From NCBI GenBank assembly GCA_964469215.1, contig CAYXYB010000002.1:145996-209995 (forward strand): a DNA stretch of 64,000 bases, given 5' to 3'. Below are positions 1-9,594 of this stretch, piece by piece; positions within the stretch are counted from its first letter, which is position 1; each line of letters opens with the position of its first letter. The notes under the pieces are model-generated. The model searched no databases. It was not told the origin of the DNA and saw only the letters and a list, made by a program, of their open reading frames with translations. Source of the stretch: SKPS01 sp964469215. Lineage in GTDB: Bacteria > Bacteroidota > Bacteroidia > Bacteroidales > SKPS01. The position numbers were made by a program, and so were the translations under genes.

Positions 1-3000
1 AATTTACTCCTGTTCACCTCTTCTAAGCGCTTGAGCTTTTCCCAGTTGATAAAACTTTTGCCAATACCTTCCATTACTGAGAAATAACCAACATTCATTG
101 ATGTTACATTATGGAAGAAGTGGGAACCTGATGAAGCATCAAGCGGAAAGCCTTCGAGGCTTGTTTCCACAATGATTTTGGCGTTCGATATCTGTGCCCA
201 TTGTACCGGAATACCGATCCATCTGTCACGGGTTCCCCAGCGCCCCGGCCCAATCAGGATGTATTTCCTCCCCTCTTCAACCATTTTCCTGTTAAGGGTC
301 TCTATCTCTTCGGCCATCTTTTCCGTAAGCGACTTATCAAATACTTCCCTGTCTACATAAATAAGATCACAAATATCATCAATCAGGCCGTTGCCCATTC
401 CTTTTTCGCTGAAAAGGATTAGTTTCGATTTATCGATGGTTTCAAGATCTATTGTATAATCAGAAAGGTTTCCGATCAGAGGTTTAATTTGAAGTATAAA
501 GAAAGAGGATCGGTATGTAGAATCTTTATTAAGGTCAATGGCAAATTCTATCTCAACAGGTGAACCCAGTGCCTCTTTAACGATATCGAGAACCACTTCA
601 ATGGTTTTAGCCATTGGTATATAGTTGTATTTCAAGACATTGGCGAAGTTGATAATCCTTGGCCCCGGTCTTCCGAGGCCGGGATGAATGATATCCTGAT
701 CGATATCATAAACAGAGGCGAGGTGCTTTATGGTTCCATGCTCTTCAGCCAGGTCAATTTCAATTCTTGCAAGACCGGCAGTATCACCTTCCAGGAGATT
801 GGGTTCTTTTTTACTCAGGTCAACTGCAAAGAAATACATTTGTGAGTTGAGGTACTGGTCTTTTGGTGTATTTATATCTGTATCAGGGTATTTTGGAGAA
901 AACCTGAATGCCTTTTCACCTTCAACCACATATTTACCAAGGCCAAGTGCAGCAACTGCAAATCCCTCTTCAGGCTTCATGTGCGCAAATGGGTAGTAAT
1001 TGTACGACTGGGCAACGCCGCTTATATGTGGATAGAAATAGTTTCCGTACTGCTCTCCGACAACCTCCTGAATCACAACAGCCATCTTTTCCTCTTCAAT
1101 CTTGTAGTTGATGGCCTCCACGTAGCCTCTGGCTGTTTTGGAATAGACAGATGCGTAAACAAGTTTGATGGCATCAAGTGCCTGTTGTAACCTGGTTTCA
1201 AAATCGGGATTATTATTAGGCAGAAGATATGTTTCGAAAATACCGGCAAACGGCTGCAACCTGCTGTCTTCAAACAATCCTGAAGATCTTATGGCTATCG
1301 GTTTCTCAATACTCTTCAACAGCTTTCTCATTCTTTTCAGAAACACATCTGAAAAGGTGCCCTCCATAAACCATTGCTGTATGAGTGAATAGTCGGGTTC
1401 GTTGAATATTTTCTCAGACAGTTTATTTCTGTCAAGAAAGCGTTCGAACTCATCAGTACCAACGATACAGGTCTTGGGTGCCCTGATTCTGATATTTGGG
1501 ATGATGTTCGAAAAGTCGAAATTGTGTATTAATGTATTTATAAATGCAACACCTCTTCCCTTTCCACCAAGGGAACCGCTGGCCAGGCTAACAATATTTG
1601 TCTCTTCCAGCACCTCGGAATCCTCAAATGACACAACTTTTCCCTTGTTCTTCTCGTTGCGGTATTGCTGTATTGCTTTAAGCAGAAAGTTTCTGATTTC
1701 CTGCGTAGATTCGAAATCGGTTGTACGATAAGGATTGATAAGCTTTGCTATCTGAACCTCCCCACGTGCCATAAACCAGAGTGAGAAATGATTCCTTCTG
1801 GAATGGTAGATCAGTGATTCATCGGGGATCACCTTCAATTGTTTTTCAAACTCCTTTATAGATCTGGCGATTGCAACGTCACGACCGTCGGCGGTCTTAA
1901 ACACAAAGTTGCCAAACCCAAGATAGTGACTGATAAAACTCTTTATTTCCTGAAGAAGGCTGTCTGAATTCTTGTTTATGAATGTGGTTTTCAGAAGATA
2001 TGCCCGATTAGAGTTTGCCTCATTTGATGATTGAATGATGACCGGGAGATCTTTGATCTCATCACGTATTTTCTGCACCAGAATAAAACCGGCTTCATCA
2101 TCCATCACCCCCTGACGCTCGTATTTAACATCAGTGATCAGGCACAACATGAATTCTTTATATTTATGGTAAACAGCCAACGCTTCTTCATAGTTGGCTG
2201 CTAGTAGTATTTTGGGCCTGGCCCGCAGACGGAGCATCTTATACAACTCATCTGTCGTAACATCATCAATATTCCGGCGTGTTTGCTCCATAACGGATGT
2301 ATATAGTATCGGCAAATAACGGGAGTAGTATTTTGCAGAATCTTCAACCACGAGAATCACCCTTACCAGTCCAATCCTGGTATCGTTTTCAATATTAACC
2401 TTATCTTCAAGATGTTTTACCATAGCAAAGAATATCTTGGAATCGCCGTTCCAGACAAAAAGTTTGTCAACTGAGCTCAGCAGCTTAGGTGATCCGTTGA
2501 ATAAGGCTATATCTGAGTTGTTGTTAAGGAGGAGATAGATTGGGATGTAAGGGAATTCACTCTTTAATGTTCTGCTCTGAATCAACGGTGTATTTTTATC
2601 AACACCCATCATTATTATCACCATATCGAAATGCCGGGACTTTAGTTGTTCAAGAGCTTCATCCATTGTTGTAACACCGGTAACCCGTGGCATTGAACTT
2701 AGATTAAGCTGATAGTATTCGCCCAGGATGTGCTCAGTGAACTTTCCCTCCTCCTCAATATTATAAGCATCATATAGATTTGCCACAAGCAGAATCTCTC
2801 TGACCTTAAAAGGCATTAGGTCATGAAAAACATCCCTGTCTATATTCTGTTTTGTGAGAAACTTCTGAAGGAGTTGCCTGCTTAATGAAGCTGTGTCTTT
2901 AATTGGAGCGGGCTTTTTAAAAGGTTCTTCTTTTTCTGTCTTAAGCAGGTCTTTGGCTGTTTCTGAATTTATAAACCCGGTTATAAGGTTTGACAAGTTT

Positions 3001-3410
3001 ATCAGCAGATGTCGTTCCTCATCAAGAAAAGGTCCTTCATCCTCAATGGCAAACTTCTTTGTATAGAATATCTCTATCTTCCCCTTTCTCCTGTCGATAC
3101 TCTGAAAGTTTTGCAACTGTTTCCATTCAGTTTCAATGAAATTTCCCGTGGTAAACATACTCCCGTCGTAGGATATCCGGGCACCAGTAAATTCAGGATA
3201 TTGCCATGCTCGGGGAAGAATCAGACATATCTGCTGAAGCGTCTCTCCTAAAGGCTTCCCCTCTTTAAGTATCTGTGTGGTCTGATTTATACATGCAAGC
3301 TCTTTTAAACGCTCGCGGGTCTCAGCAAGCAACTTTTCAACATTCTGCTTAAGCTTCTCAGGAGTACCTTCCTCTTGGCCTTCAATATTTTTTAATTCGT
3401 CATCAGTCAT
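1..3410 (-). CDS. PEP/pyruvate-binding domain protein (PEP synthase-like), partial
   Basis: The minus-strand reading frame starts at ATG 3408-3410 and runs off the window edge after 1136 codons, so the C-terminus is missing. My hand translation showed no frame break. The first ~130 residues look like a GAF-type sensor region (ELACINQTTQIL). The middle resembles response-regulator receiver folds. From about residue 610 there is a pyruvate phosphate dikinase/PEP synthase N-terminal ATP-grasp-like domain: glycine-rich GSLGGKGRG near 614 and IAIRSSGLFEDS near 708. A conserved GRWGTRDRWIG stretch lies near 1055. Bacteroidota carry a long family of this architecture, usually annotated as phosphoenolpyruvate synthase or PEP/pyruvate-binding protein. 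I saw no phosphohistidine swivel domain in the visible part, so true PEP synthase activity is unproven. It is divergent from gdhA across a 247-bp intergenic region. Confidence 0.8.
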   Translation of the reverse strand, partial: MTDDELKNIEGQEEGTPEKLKQNVEKLLAETRERLKELACINQTTQILKEGKPLGETLQQICLILPRAWQYPEFTGARISYDGSMFTTGNFIETEWKQLQNFQSIDRRKGKIEIFYTKKFAIEDEGPFLDEERHLLINLSNLITGFINSETAKDLLKTEKEEPFKKPAPIKDTASLSRQLLQKFLTKQNIDRDVFHDLMPFKVREILLVANLYDAYNIEEEGKFTEHILGEYYQLNLSSMPRVTGVTTMDEALEQLKSRHFDMVIIMMGVDKNTPLIQSRTLKSEFPYIPIYLLLNNNSDIALFNGSPKLLSSVDKLFVWNGDSKIFFAMVKHLEDKVNIENDTRIGLVRVILVVEDSAKYYSRYLPILYTSVMEQTRRNIDDVTTDELYKMLRLRARPKILLAANYEEALAVYHKYKEFMLCLITDVKYERQGVMDDEAGFILVQKIRDEIKDLPVIIQSSNEANSNRAYLLKTTFINKNSDSLLQEIKSFISHYLGFGNFVFKTADGRDVAIARSIKEFEKQLKVIPDESLIYHSRRNHFSLWFMARGEVQIAKLINPYRTTDFESTQEIRNFLLKAIQQYRNEKNKGKVVSFEDSEVLEETNIVSLASGSLGGKGRGVAFINTLIHNFDFSNIIPNIRIRAPKTCIVGTDEFERFLDRNKLSEKIFNEPDYSLIQQWFMEGTFSDVFLKRMRKLLKSIEKPIAIRSSGLFEDSRLQPFAGIFETYLLPNNNPDFETRLQQALDAIKLVYASVYSKTARGYVEAINYKIEEEKMAVVIQEVVGEQYGNYFYPHISGVAQSYNYYPFAHMKPEEGFAVAALGLGKYVVEGEKAFRFSPKYPDTDINTPKDQYLNSQMYFFAVDLSKKEPNLLEGDTAGLARIEIDLAEEHGTIKHLASVYDIDQDIIHPGLGRPGPRIINFANVLKYNYIPMAKTIEVVLDIVKEALGSPVEIEFAIDLNKDSTYRSSFFILQIKPLIGNLSDYTIDLETIDKSKLILFSEKGMGNGLIDDICDLIYVDREVFDKSLTEKMAEEIETLNRKMVEEGRKYILIGPGRWGTRDRWIGIPVQWAQISNAKIIVETSLEGFPLDASSGSHFFHNVTSMNVGYFSVMEGIGKSFINWEKLKRLEEVNRSK

Positions 3411-3657
3411 AATATCATCTTATTAACAACAAAAGTGTGCGAAATGGCTAAGGGGTTAAAAGTAGAAAAATTTTTCTCAAAACAAAAAGGATCTCACAAA
3501 CAATAACTATAAAAAGCAAGCTAAACTAAATATTGCATAATTGTTATTTGAAAAAATGGATATAAAAAAACAGCAATAATGATATCCATTAAAAAAAATG
3601 TTATTAATATTGCGGTACCTAAACTAATTTTGTTGTTAACCTAAACTTATTAAAATT
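3411..3657. promoter_or_regulatory. Divergent intergenic region with a gdhA -7-like element
   Basis: This AT-rich region of 247 bp separates the PEP synthase-like gene (minus) from gdhA (plus), so it should contain both promoters. A TAATTTTG at 3625-3632 matches the Bacteroidota -7 consensus TAnnTTTG and lies about 25 bases before the gdhA ATG. I found no good TTTG -33 element at the right distance, so the promoter call is tentative. No Shine-Dalgarno sequence precedes gdhA. Confidence 0.4.
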
Positions 3658-5010
3658 ATGTCAAACAGTATTTATCAACAGATGGTTGATGAATTCATGG
3701 TAAAGGTGATTGCCCGCAATCCTTCTGAGCCGGAATTTCATCAGGCCGTAAGAGAAGTTGTTGAGACTATCGTCCCGTTTATTGAAGAGAATCCCAAGTA
3801 CAAACAGGGAAAAATTCTTGAAAGGATTGTTGAACCTGAACGAATTATTCTTTTCCGTGTACCCTGGTTGGATGACAAGGGAGAAATACAGGTAAACAGA
3901 GGTTTCCGTATTGAGATGAACAGTGCCATCGGGCCCTATAAAGGTGGCATCAGGTTTCACCCTACAGTAAACCTCGGTATTCTCAAATTTCTGGCTTTCG
4001 AGCAGGTTTTCAAGAATTCATTGACCACACTCCCTATGGGTGGTGGTAAGGGTGGATCTGATTTCGATCCCAAGGGTAAGTCAGAAAACGAAGTGATGAA
4101 GTTCTGCCAGAGCTTCATGAACGAGCTTTTCCGTCACATAGGAGCTGATACCGACGTTCCTGCCGGTGATATCGGAGTAGGCGGACGTGAAATTGGATAT
4201 ATGTTCGGACAGTATAAGAGGCTTCGCAACGAGTTCACAGGTGTTCTCACCGGCAAAGGTTTGTACTGGGGCGGTTCACTTATTCGTCCGGAAGCTACAG
4301 GATATGGCACTACTTATTTTGCCGAGAATATGCTCAATTACCGCGGTGATAGCCTAAAGGGAAAAACAGTATGTATCTCTGGATCAGGAAATGTTGCTCA
4401 GTATGCTGTAGAAAAGGTAAACTTCTTCGGAGGGAAAGTAGTCACTATGTCAGATTCCAACGGCTTCATCCATGATCCGAATGGTATAGATGCAGAAAAG
4501 CTGGCATGGGTAATGAACCTGAAGAATGTAAAACGTGGAAGGATAAGCGAATATACAGAAAAGTGGGGTGGTGAGTATTTCGAAAACAAACGTCCATGGA
4601 TTATACCTTGTCATGTTGCAATGCCTAATGCCACTCAGAACGAGATCGAAGGTGACGAAGCCAGAACTCTTGTCAAGAACGGTTGTTTCGTTGTAAGCGA
4701 GGGTGCAAACATGCCATCAGTACCTGAAGCTGTTGAGGTATTCCAGCACCACAAGGTTCTTTATGGCCCGGGCAAGGCAGCAAATGCCGGTGGTGTTTCA
4801 ACATCAGGCCTTGAAATGACTCAGAATTCTATGCGCCTTAGCTGGAGCCGTGAAGAAGTTGACGACAAACTCCAGACTATCATGAAAAACATACATGCTA
4901 CCTGTGTTAAGTTTGGCAAACAGGGCGATTATGTTGATTATGTGAAAGGGGCAAATATCGGAGGCTTTGTCAAAGTTGCCGAAGCAATGCTTGCCCAGGG
5001 AGTTGTATAA
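3658..5010 (+). CDS. gdhA: NADP-type glutamate dehydrogenase
   Basis: The 450-residue protein matches the usual ~445-450 residues of hexameric bacterial glutamate dehydrogenases, which convert 2-oxoglutarate and ammonium to glutamate in the cytosol. The substrate domain shows YKGGIRFHP and PMGGGKGGSDFDPKGKS, where the GGGKGG lysine is the catalytic one. The coenzyme domain has the glycine-rich turn ISGSGNVAQYA near residue 242, and the family ending GANIGGFVKVAEAM is intact. The start at ATG 3658 gives the normal N-terminus. It stands alone as a single gene, with a hairpin downstream shared with the convergent O-antigen-ligase-like gene. Length and motifs fit the anabolic class; exact cofactor choice cannot be proven by eye. 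Confidence 0.97.
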   Translation: MSNSIYQQMVDEFMVKVIARNPSEPEFHQAVREVVETIVPFIEENPKYKQGKILERIVEPERIILFRVPWLDDKGEIQVNRGFRIEMNSAIGPYKGGIRFHPTVNLGILKFLAFEQVFKNSLTTLPMGGGKGGSDFDPKGKSENEVMKFCQSFMNELFRHIGADTDVPAGDIGVGGREIGYMFGQYKRLRNEFTGVLTGKGLYWGGSLIRPEATGYGTTYFAENMLNYRGDSLKGKTVCISGSGNVAQYAVEKVNFFGGKVVTMSDSNGFIHDPNGIDAEKLAWVMNLKNVKRGRISEYTEKWGGEYFENKRPWIIPCHVAMPNATQNEIEGDEARTLVKNGCFVVSEGANMPSVPEAVEVFQHHKVLYGPGKAANAGGVSTSGLEMTQNSMRLSWSREEVDDKLQTIMKNIHATCVKFGKQGDYVDYVKGANIGGFVKVAEAMLAQGVV

Positions 5011-5044
5011 ACATCCTCCCAGCCTCTAAAGGCATAATATATCA

Positions 5045-5097
5045 GGCTCTCCTGCAGCGATTTAAGATACATGAATTTCTGAATCATGCGGAGAGCC
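5045..5097. terminator. Stem-loop terminator between convergent genes
   Basis: GGCTCTCC at 5045-5052 pairs with GGAGAGCC at 5090-5097. The stem continues three more base pairs past a one-base bulge (GCA with TGC). A short T-run (TTTTA) follows on the plus strand. It lies 35 bases after gdhA and just before the stop of the convergent gene, so it may serve both. The loop is long (~30 nt), which lowers confidence. Confidence 0.5.
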
Positions 5098-5102
5098 TTT
5101 TA

Positions 5103-6407
5103 CTATGGGGTTACATTCTTTTTCATGCTTTGCTCATATGATACTCTGTAAAGCATTGTATGAAAAAAGATGATAAAGAATACTCCTGCCTGTTTTTCAA
5201 GCATTGACTCGAAGATCAGGTTAAATGCAACAATGATGACAAAGAGTAAGAACAACCATGGTAGCTCCCGATGCAACGCTATCAGAGGAAAGATAAGATA
5301 CATCAGTAATGCAACAAACCCTGCAATGCCAATAGTAACCGCTGTTTGCAAATATTGATTATGTGCATTTCTGAATCCCCCGAAAACCTCAATCAGATTT
5401 TTATCTGTAAGCTTTGTGTTTGTCTTTTTATGATAGTCCCCTGTTCCTGTCCCAAATAAGGGTGACTCGAGAAATTGTTCCCATGCAACCTCCATGCACA
5501 ATATTCGCACAACAACCCCATCAGCATTATCAGATGAATTCAATTCACTTCCCGATAAATTTATGTTCGAAAGAGACGAAAGCCTGGTTCTGATATTTCC
5601 GGAAAACATTGATGCCAAAATAAGGCCTGATAAGAATATAATAACAAAATAGCGAAGCCAGGTTTTTATGGGCACCCTTATTATTAAAAATGAAACAGAC
5701 ATAAATACCACAATAAAGAGAGATAAAATGCCGGCTTTTGAACTAAGCAGGATGACAAATAATAACAGCCATATTGTATTTAACATTAGCGCAATTCGTA
5801 ACCATTTCGGGAATATTACTTCAGATATTGCAAGCCTGAAAGAAGCAGCAATTGCAAAAACAGAATACAATGCGAGATATGAAGGATGTTGATTGCGAGA
5901 CAACCTGGAATAATAAAACACTGACTTGCTTTTTATGTGAGTGTAGTCAATTACCGCCAAAACGATATCATAAATGGAAATAATCAGCAAACCCGTCAGG
6001 TAAGCCAGCAAAATATCCCTGAGAATCTTCTTGTCGTAGATACGTGGGTCTGAAGTGAAAGCATAAAGCGGAAAAAGAAGCATAAGACTTTTTTTCTCAA
6101 GTTCAAACTTACCCGATGCAATGTTTTCTGAGTAAAAAAATCCTGCAATGTAAAGCAATATTAAAAGAAAAAAAGCGAGCAGCACAACAGGTTTTCCCGA
6201 TGAGATAAATCTGTTCTTTATGTATGAAAATGATCGTTGACTGATAGATGTAGTTATCAACTCCGAAAGCCATAATATACCTGCCAGTAATATAAAAAAA
6301 GTAGGAATTTTGCCCGGAAACGGCAAGGTGAATGCAACCACAATAAGCATTAACCGGTTAATAGAAATCACGGAAAACTTATTAGATTTAAAAATGGAAA
6401 AATGCAT
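5103..6407 (-). CDS. O-antigen ligase/polymerase-like membrane protein
   Basis: This 434-residue, very hydrophobic protein has roughly 10-12 predicted transmembrane segments and one large soluble loop around residues 275-345. The loop carries the Wzy_C/O-antigen-ligase signature: E-x-A-W-x-x-F...SPLFGTGTGDY, followed by NAHNQYLQ. The family joins or polymerises lipid-linked sugar chains in the inner membrane (WaaL, Wzy and related teichuronate or exopolysaccharide enzymes). No glycan gene cluster surrounds it; the nearest glycosyltransferase is at 9595. The exact role (ligase versus polymerase) cannot be told from sequence. ATG 6405-6407 leaves a short cytosolic N-terminus before the first hydrophobic segment. 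Confidence 0.85.
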   Translation of the reverse strand: MHFSIFKSNKFSVISINRLMLIVVAFTLPFPGKIPTFFILLAGILWLSELITTSISQRSFSYIKNRFISSGKPVVLLAFFLLILLYIAGFFYSENIASGKFELEKKSLMLLFPLYAFTSDPRIYDKKILRDILLAYLTGLLIISIYDIVLAVIDYTHIKSKSVFYYSRLSRNQHPSYLALYSVFAIAASFRLAISEVIFPKWLRIALMLNTIWLLLFVILLSSKAGILSLFIVVFMSVSFLIIRVPIKTWLRYFVIIFLSGLILASMFSGNIRTRLSSLSNINLSGSELNSSDNADGVVVRILCMEVAWEQFLESPLFGTGTGDYHKKTNTKLTDKNLIEVFGGFRNAHNQYLQTAVTIGIAGFVALLMYLIFPLIALHRELPWLFLLFVIIVAFNLIFESMLEKQAGVFFIIFFHTMLYRVSYEQSMKKNVTP

Positions 6408-6533
6408 CCGGTTTTCTGTATTTATTTTGAGGATAAATTTAGAAATAAATAACCGTTACATGACAAAAACTGAAGAAAACTATTAGCCTTCAGCAAAACA
6501 TTAAGGAATTCAAAAATAAATGATTCAAAAAGA

Positions 6534-7328
6534 TTAAAATCCTGGAAGCAGGGACCTTATCATTTCGAGCATCTGAAGCTGCTTCTCATACTTTCCAAGT
6601 TCAGTTTCAATGTTAATATAAGGCATGTTATGGTGACTGCACCAGACCGAAAGAGACCCATCATCCTCAAGAATTCCGGAGGACTGTAAAACGACATTGA
6701 AACCATATTCCTTTATAAAAGAAAAGTGGACCGGATCATTTACAAAATAAAAGTCATCAGGATCCTCATCCGGATTTATGAAGATGCTGTCGACAGATAC
6801 CCTGAGAACCGAATCTGCAATATAACTTTCAACTGAGAATCCTTTGTCACGGTTGTTATGCAGAGCTACAATATATTCAGGGTAAAGAAAAAATGCTCCG
6901 GTAACCTGACCGGCAAACAAGGCAATTGCAGAAACCACGTCAGGTGAGCATTGACCATAGTGCATCAGTGAATTTTCGATTCCATTCAGTGAGAATATAC
7001 GATTTGGATTAAAAATGTATCTGATAGAATCAACAAATAGTGTACAAAGATATAAACCGTCGTTTTTCATCTCGAGCAGAGATGCACCAAAACCATGCAT
7101 AGTCCTGTAACCCACTTCCGATGAGGTGGATTCGTCGTCATGAATCACAACAAACATTAGTTTCTGATACTCCGGACTGTGCCAGTGAAAAGTAACAGAA
7201 CTGTCAACCAGTGGAATCTGAATTATTAATGGAGGAACGGAATCTGTCTGCTGGGCAGAAACGCTGCACAACACAGCCAGTAAGCTGATAACCTGTAATA
7301 TTATAATACGAACATTTCTCTTGATCAT
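6534..7328 (-). CDS. Secreted protein of unknown function
   Basis: This 264-residue protein has a clear signal peptide (IIILQVISLLAVLCSVSA-Q, cleavage after about residue 25), so it is probably periplasmic or surface-exposed. Conserved-looking patches are VVIHDDESTS near residue 61, IVALHNNRDKG near 153, DPDDFYFV near 188 and a late YINIETELGKY. Histidine and acidic residues in such settings are reminiscent of zinc-dependent amidases or carboxypeptidases, but I cannot place it in a named family. It runs divergently from the serine hydrolase at 7680. No catalytic assignment is made. Confidence 0.75.
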   Translation of the reverse strand: MIKRNVRIIILQVISLLAVLCSVSAQQTDSVPPLIIQIPLVDSSVTFHWHSPEYQKLMFVVIHDDESTSSEVGYRTMHGFGASLLEMKNDGLYLCTLFVDSIRYIFNPNRIFSLNGIENSLMHYGQCSPDVVSAIALFAGQVTGAFFLYPEYIVALHNNRDKGFSVESYIADSVLRVSVDSIFINPDEDPDDFYFVNDPVHFSFIKEYGFNVVLQSSGILEDDGSLSVWCSHHNMPYINIETELGKYEKQLQMLEMIRSLLPGF

Positions 7329-7633
7329 TCGGCAAAATTAATATTTCAGTTGGTTTTATCTTCCCATTGTTTATATAACACTTGGATAAAATTTTTGAAC
7401 TTTTTGTGTTTTAATTTGTTTAGAGTAATTATAAATAACATAATTAAACTACCTCGAAAATGCTGAATAAGGATAAAATTGCTCCGGTACGTTATCAGAT
7501 GATATTTTCAGACAAAAATGGAATATCCTCCAGAGGTATTATTATCAACAAATAGACTGTCACTGACCTTGGGAAATTTTCTGGCGATTTTTTAAAATAT
7601 GCAAGAGAAACAGGAATAAACATCCCTCTGGAT

Positions 7634-7662
7634 TTTGCAGAGCTGATCTTTTTATACTTTTG
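7634..7662 (+). promoter_or_regulatory. Bacteroidota sigma-ABfr-type promoter of the serine hydrolase gene
   Basis: TTTG at 7634-7637 and TACTTTTG at 7655-7662 are separated by 17 bases. This matches the Bacteroidota primary-sigma consensus (TTTG at -33, TAnnTTTG at -7). Transcription would begin near 7669, about 11 bases before the GTG start at 7680. The rest of the 351-bp gap (7329-7679) is AT-rich with nothing else I can support. Confidence 0.75.
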
Positions 7663-7679
7663 CAGGAAACGGACCGGTT

Positions 7680-9503
7680 GTGAAGCGGCATCAGTATCTC
7701 TTAGTATTAATATCAATCATTGCATCGGCTCTAAACGGCAATGCGATCACAAGCAACAGTGAATCAACAGACTCACTAATTCATGTCAGGCAGCAGTTTT
7801 ATGACAGGAACATTGTTTTGTTATCGAACCCAAATGACCTTCTTCCGCTAAAACATTACAAGCTTTTTAGTCAATTTAATATTATTTCAGGCGTGGGATT
7901 TTCCTCCGGCAACCTTGACAGTTGCTGGAACTGGTACAGCAAAGCTGAATATCTTACAGTAAGCTCACGGCCAGACTACAAGGAGATTACTGAAGCAAAA
8001 AAAGCATCAGAGGGTTATGGTCTGATTTTTCTTCATCTGATGCCTTCTGAAGGGGATTTCTCGCCACAGATAATCCATCTGGCGGAGATGATGCCCGACA
8101 AAAAGAGGGTTGTACTGGTGCTGTATTGTCCAGAAGCAACAGCATCCCGCATCAGAAACATTGAGAGTTTCGGAGCTGTAATTCTTGGATTGCAGCCAGA
8201 GGTTATGGCAATGTCATCGGTGGTAAGGGGTATATTCGGGGGTATACCGTTTACTGGAACCACTGCTAATGGAAAAGGTATCCAGACAAAAAAAATAAGA
8301 ATAAACTACTGCTCGTCGCGGGAGTCGGGGATAAACCCGGAACGCTTCGACACTATTGACTCCATTGTAAGTGGTGCAATTTCGTCCGGTGCCTTTCCGG
8401 GGTGTCAGGTGCTGGCAGTGTGGAAAGGCAACGTGATATTTGAAAAATGTTATGGCACTCATACGCGTTCAAACGACATAGCTGTAATTCCCACAGACCT
8501 ATACGATCTGGCATCACTAACCAAGATAATTGCTACAACAACTGCTTTGATTCAGCTTGACAATTTGGGTATAATTGATGTTGACAAACGCCTGGGAAAG
8601 TATTTCACAACAGCTTCAGGAACAAACAAGGAGAACCTGAAGATAAAAGAGATTCTCTCGCACCGTGCAAGGCTTCAATCATGGATTCCGTTTTACAAGT
8701 CGCTTGTTACAGATGGTCAGCCCGATTCACTTATTTTCAGCAATACATACAGTATCAATTTTCCTCTGAAAGTATCAGACAGTTTATATATAAGCGCTTC
8801 ATACACTGACACTATGCTTAGCATGATACTTAACTCTCCGCTTAATCGCAGTCATGACTATCTTTACAGCGATCTGGGCATGATTATGCTTAAATTTATG
8901 ATTGAGGAGCAGACAAAGGTTCCTTTTGAGGAATACCTTGACGACTCAATATTCAACCCGCTGAATCTATTTAATATCGGATATAATGCGTATCTTCACT
9001 ACCCGTTAAGTCGTGTTGTTCCGACCGAAGATGACAGATATTTCCGAAACTCACTACTTCATGGTTTTGTACACGACCCTGCGGCTGCCATGATGGGAGG
9101 TGTTGCGGGCCATGCCGGACTCTTTGCAAATGCCCGGGATATTGCAGTTATAATGTATACTTTATCCAACGGTGGAAACTACGGAGGCGCTTCTGTTTTT
9201 GATCCTGAAACCATAAACAGGTTCAATACTAAACATTACCGTCATTTGAGACGCGGCCTGGGATTCGACAAACCGGAAAGCGGAAAGGAGTCAAAACCAA
9301 ATGTCACATCATACGCTTCCGAGAAAAGCTTTGGACATAGCGGTTTCACAGGCACTTTTACCTGGGCCGATCCTGAGCATGATCTGGTGTATGTTTTCCT
9401 GAGCAACAGGGTTAATCCAACAGCCGAAAACCCTCTGCTTACAAGCCTCGGCATCAGAACAAAGATACATACTGTGCTTTATGAGGCAATACTGAATAAA
9501 TAA
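7680..9503 (+). CDS. Secreted serine hydrolase: GH3-type remnant fused to class C beta-lactamase fold
   Basis: The 607-residue protein begins at GTG 7680, chosen because it opens a signal peptide (MKRHQYLLVLISIIASALNGNA) and fits the promoter just upstream. Residues ~40-200 resemble the C-terminal alpha/beta sandwich of glycoside hydrolase family 3 (LSNPNDLLPLK). Residues ~220-600 form a beta-lactamase/penicillin-binding-protein-like domain with catalytic S-x-x-K (LASLTKIIATT, near 280), a Y-S-D motif near residue 397 and an HSGFTGT third motif near residue 557. Many Bacteroidota have GH3 plus beta-lactamase-fold fusions acting on periplasmic or cell-wall substrates. Here only the GH3 tail survives, without its catalytic barrel, so glycosidase activity is not expected. 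Likely D-aminopeptidase or esterase-type activity; not a proven antibiotic beta-lactamase. Confidence 0.85.
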   Translation: MKRHQYLLVLISIIASALNGNAITSNSESTDSLIHVRQQFYDRNIVLLSNPNDLLPLKHYKLFSQFNIISGVGFSSGNLDSCWNWYSKAEYLTVSSRPDYKEITEAKKASEGYGLIFLHLMPSEGDFSPQIIHLAEMMPDKKRVVLVLYCPEATASRIRNIESFGAVILGLQPEVMAMSSVVRGIFGGIPFTGTTANGKGIQTKKIRINYCSSRESGINPERFDTIDSIVSGAISSGAFPGCQVLAVWKGNVIFEKCYGTHTRSNDIAVIPTDLYDLASLTKIIATTTALIQLDNLGIIDVDKRLGKYFTTASGTNKENLKIKEILSHRARLQSWIPFYKSLVTDGQPDSLIFSNTYSINFPLKVSDSLYISASYTDTMLSMILNSPLNRSHDYLYSDLGMIMLKFMIEEQTKVPFEEYLDDSIFNPLNLFNIGYNAYLHYPLSRVVPTEDDRYFRNSLLHGFVHDPAAAMMGGVAGHAGLFANARDIAVIMYTLSNGGNYGGASVFDPETINRFNTKHYRHLRRGLGFDKPESGKESKPNVTSYASEKSFGHSGFTGTFTWADPEHDLVYVFLSNRVNPTAENPLLTSLGIRTKIHTVLYEAILNK

Positions 9504-9594
9504 TTAACATTGGCCATGAATGTGTTCTACAGGAAAGAAGAAGATGAGTTATTTAATTTTTCTATAAGTTCGCAGCCTCAAAAAATGGTTTTTT

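Noticed and set aside
7495..7716. A 73-codon minus-strand open frame before the serine hydrolase
   Set aside because: It spans the well-matched promoter and the GTG start of the plus-strand gene; a shadow frame.
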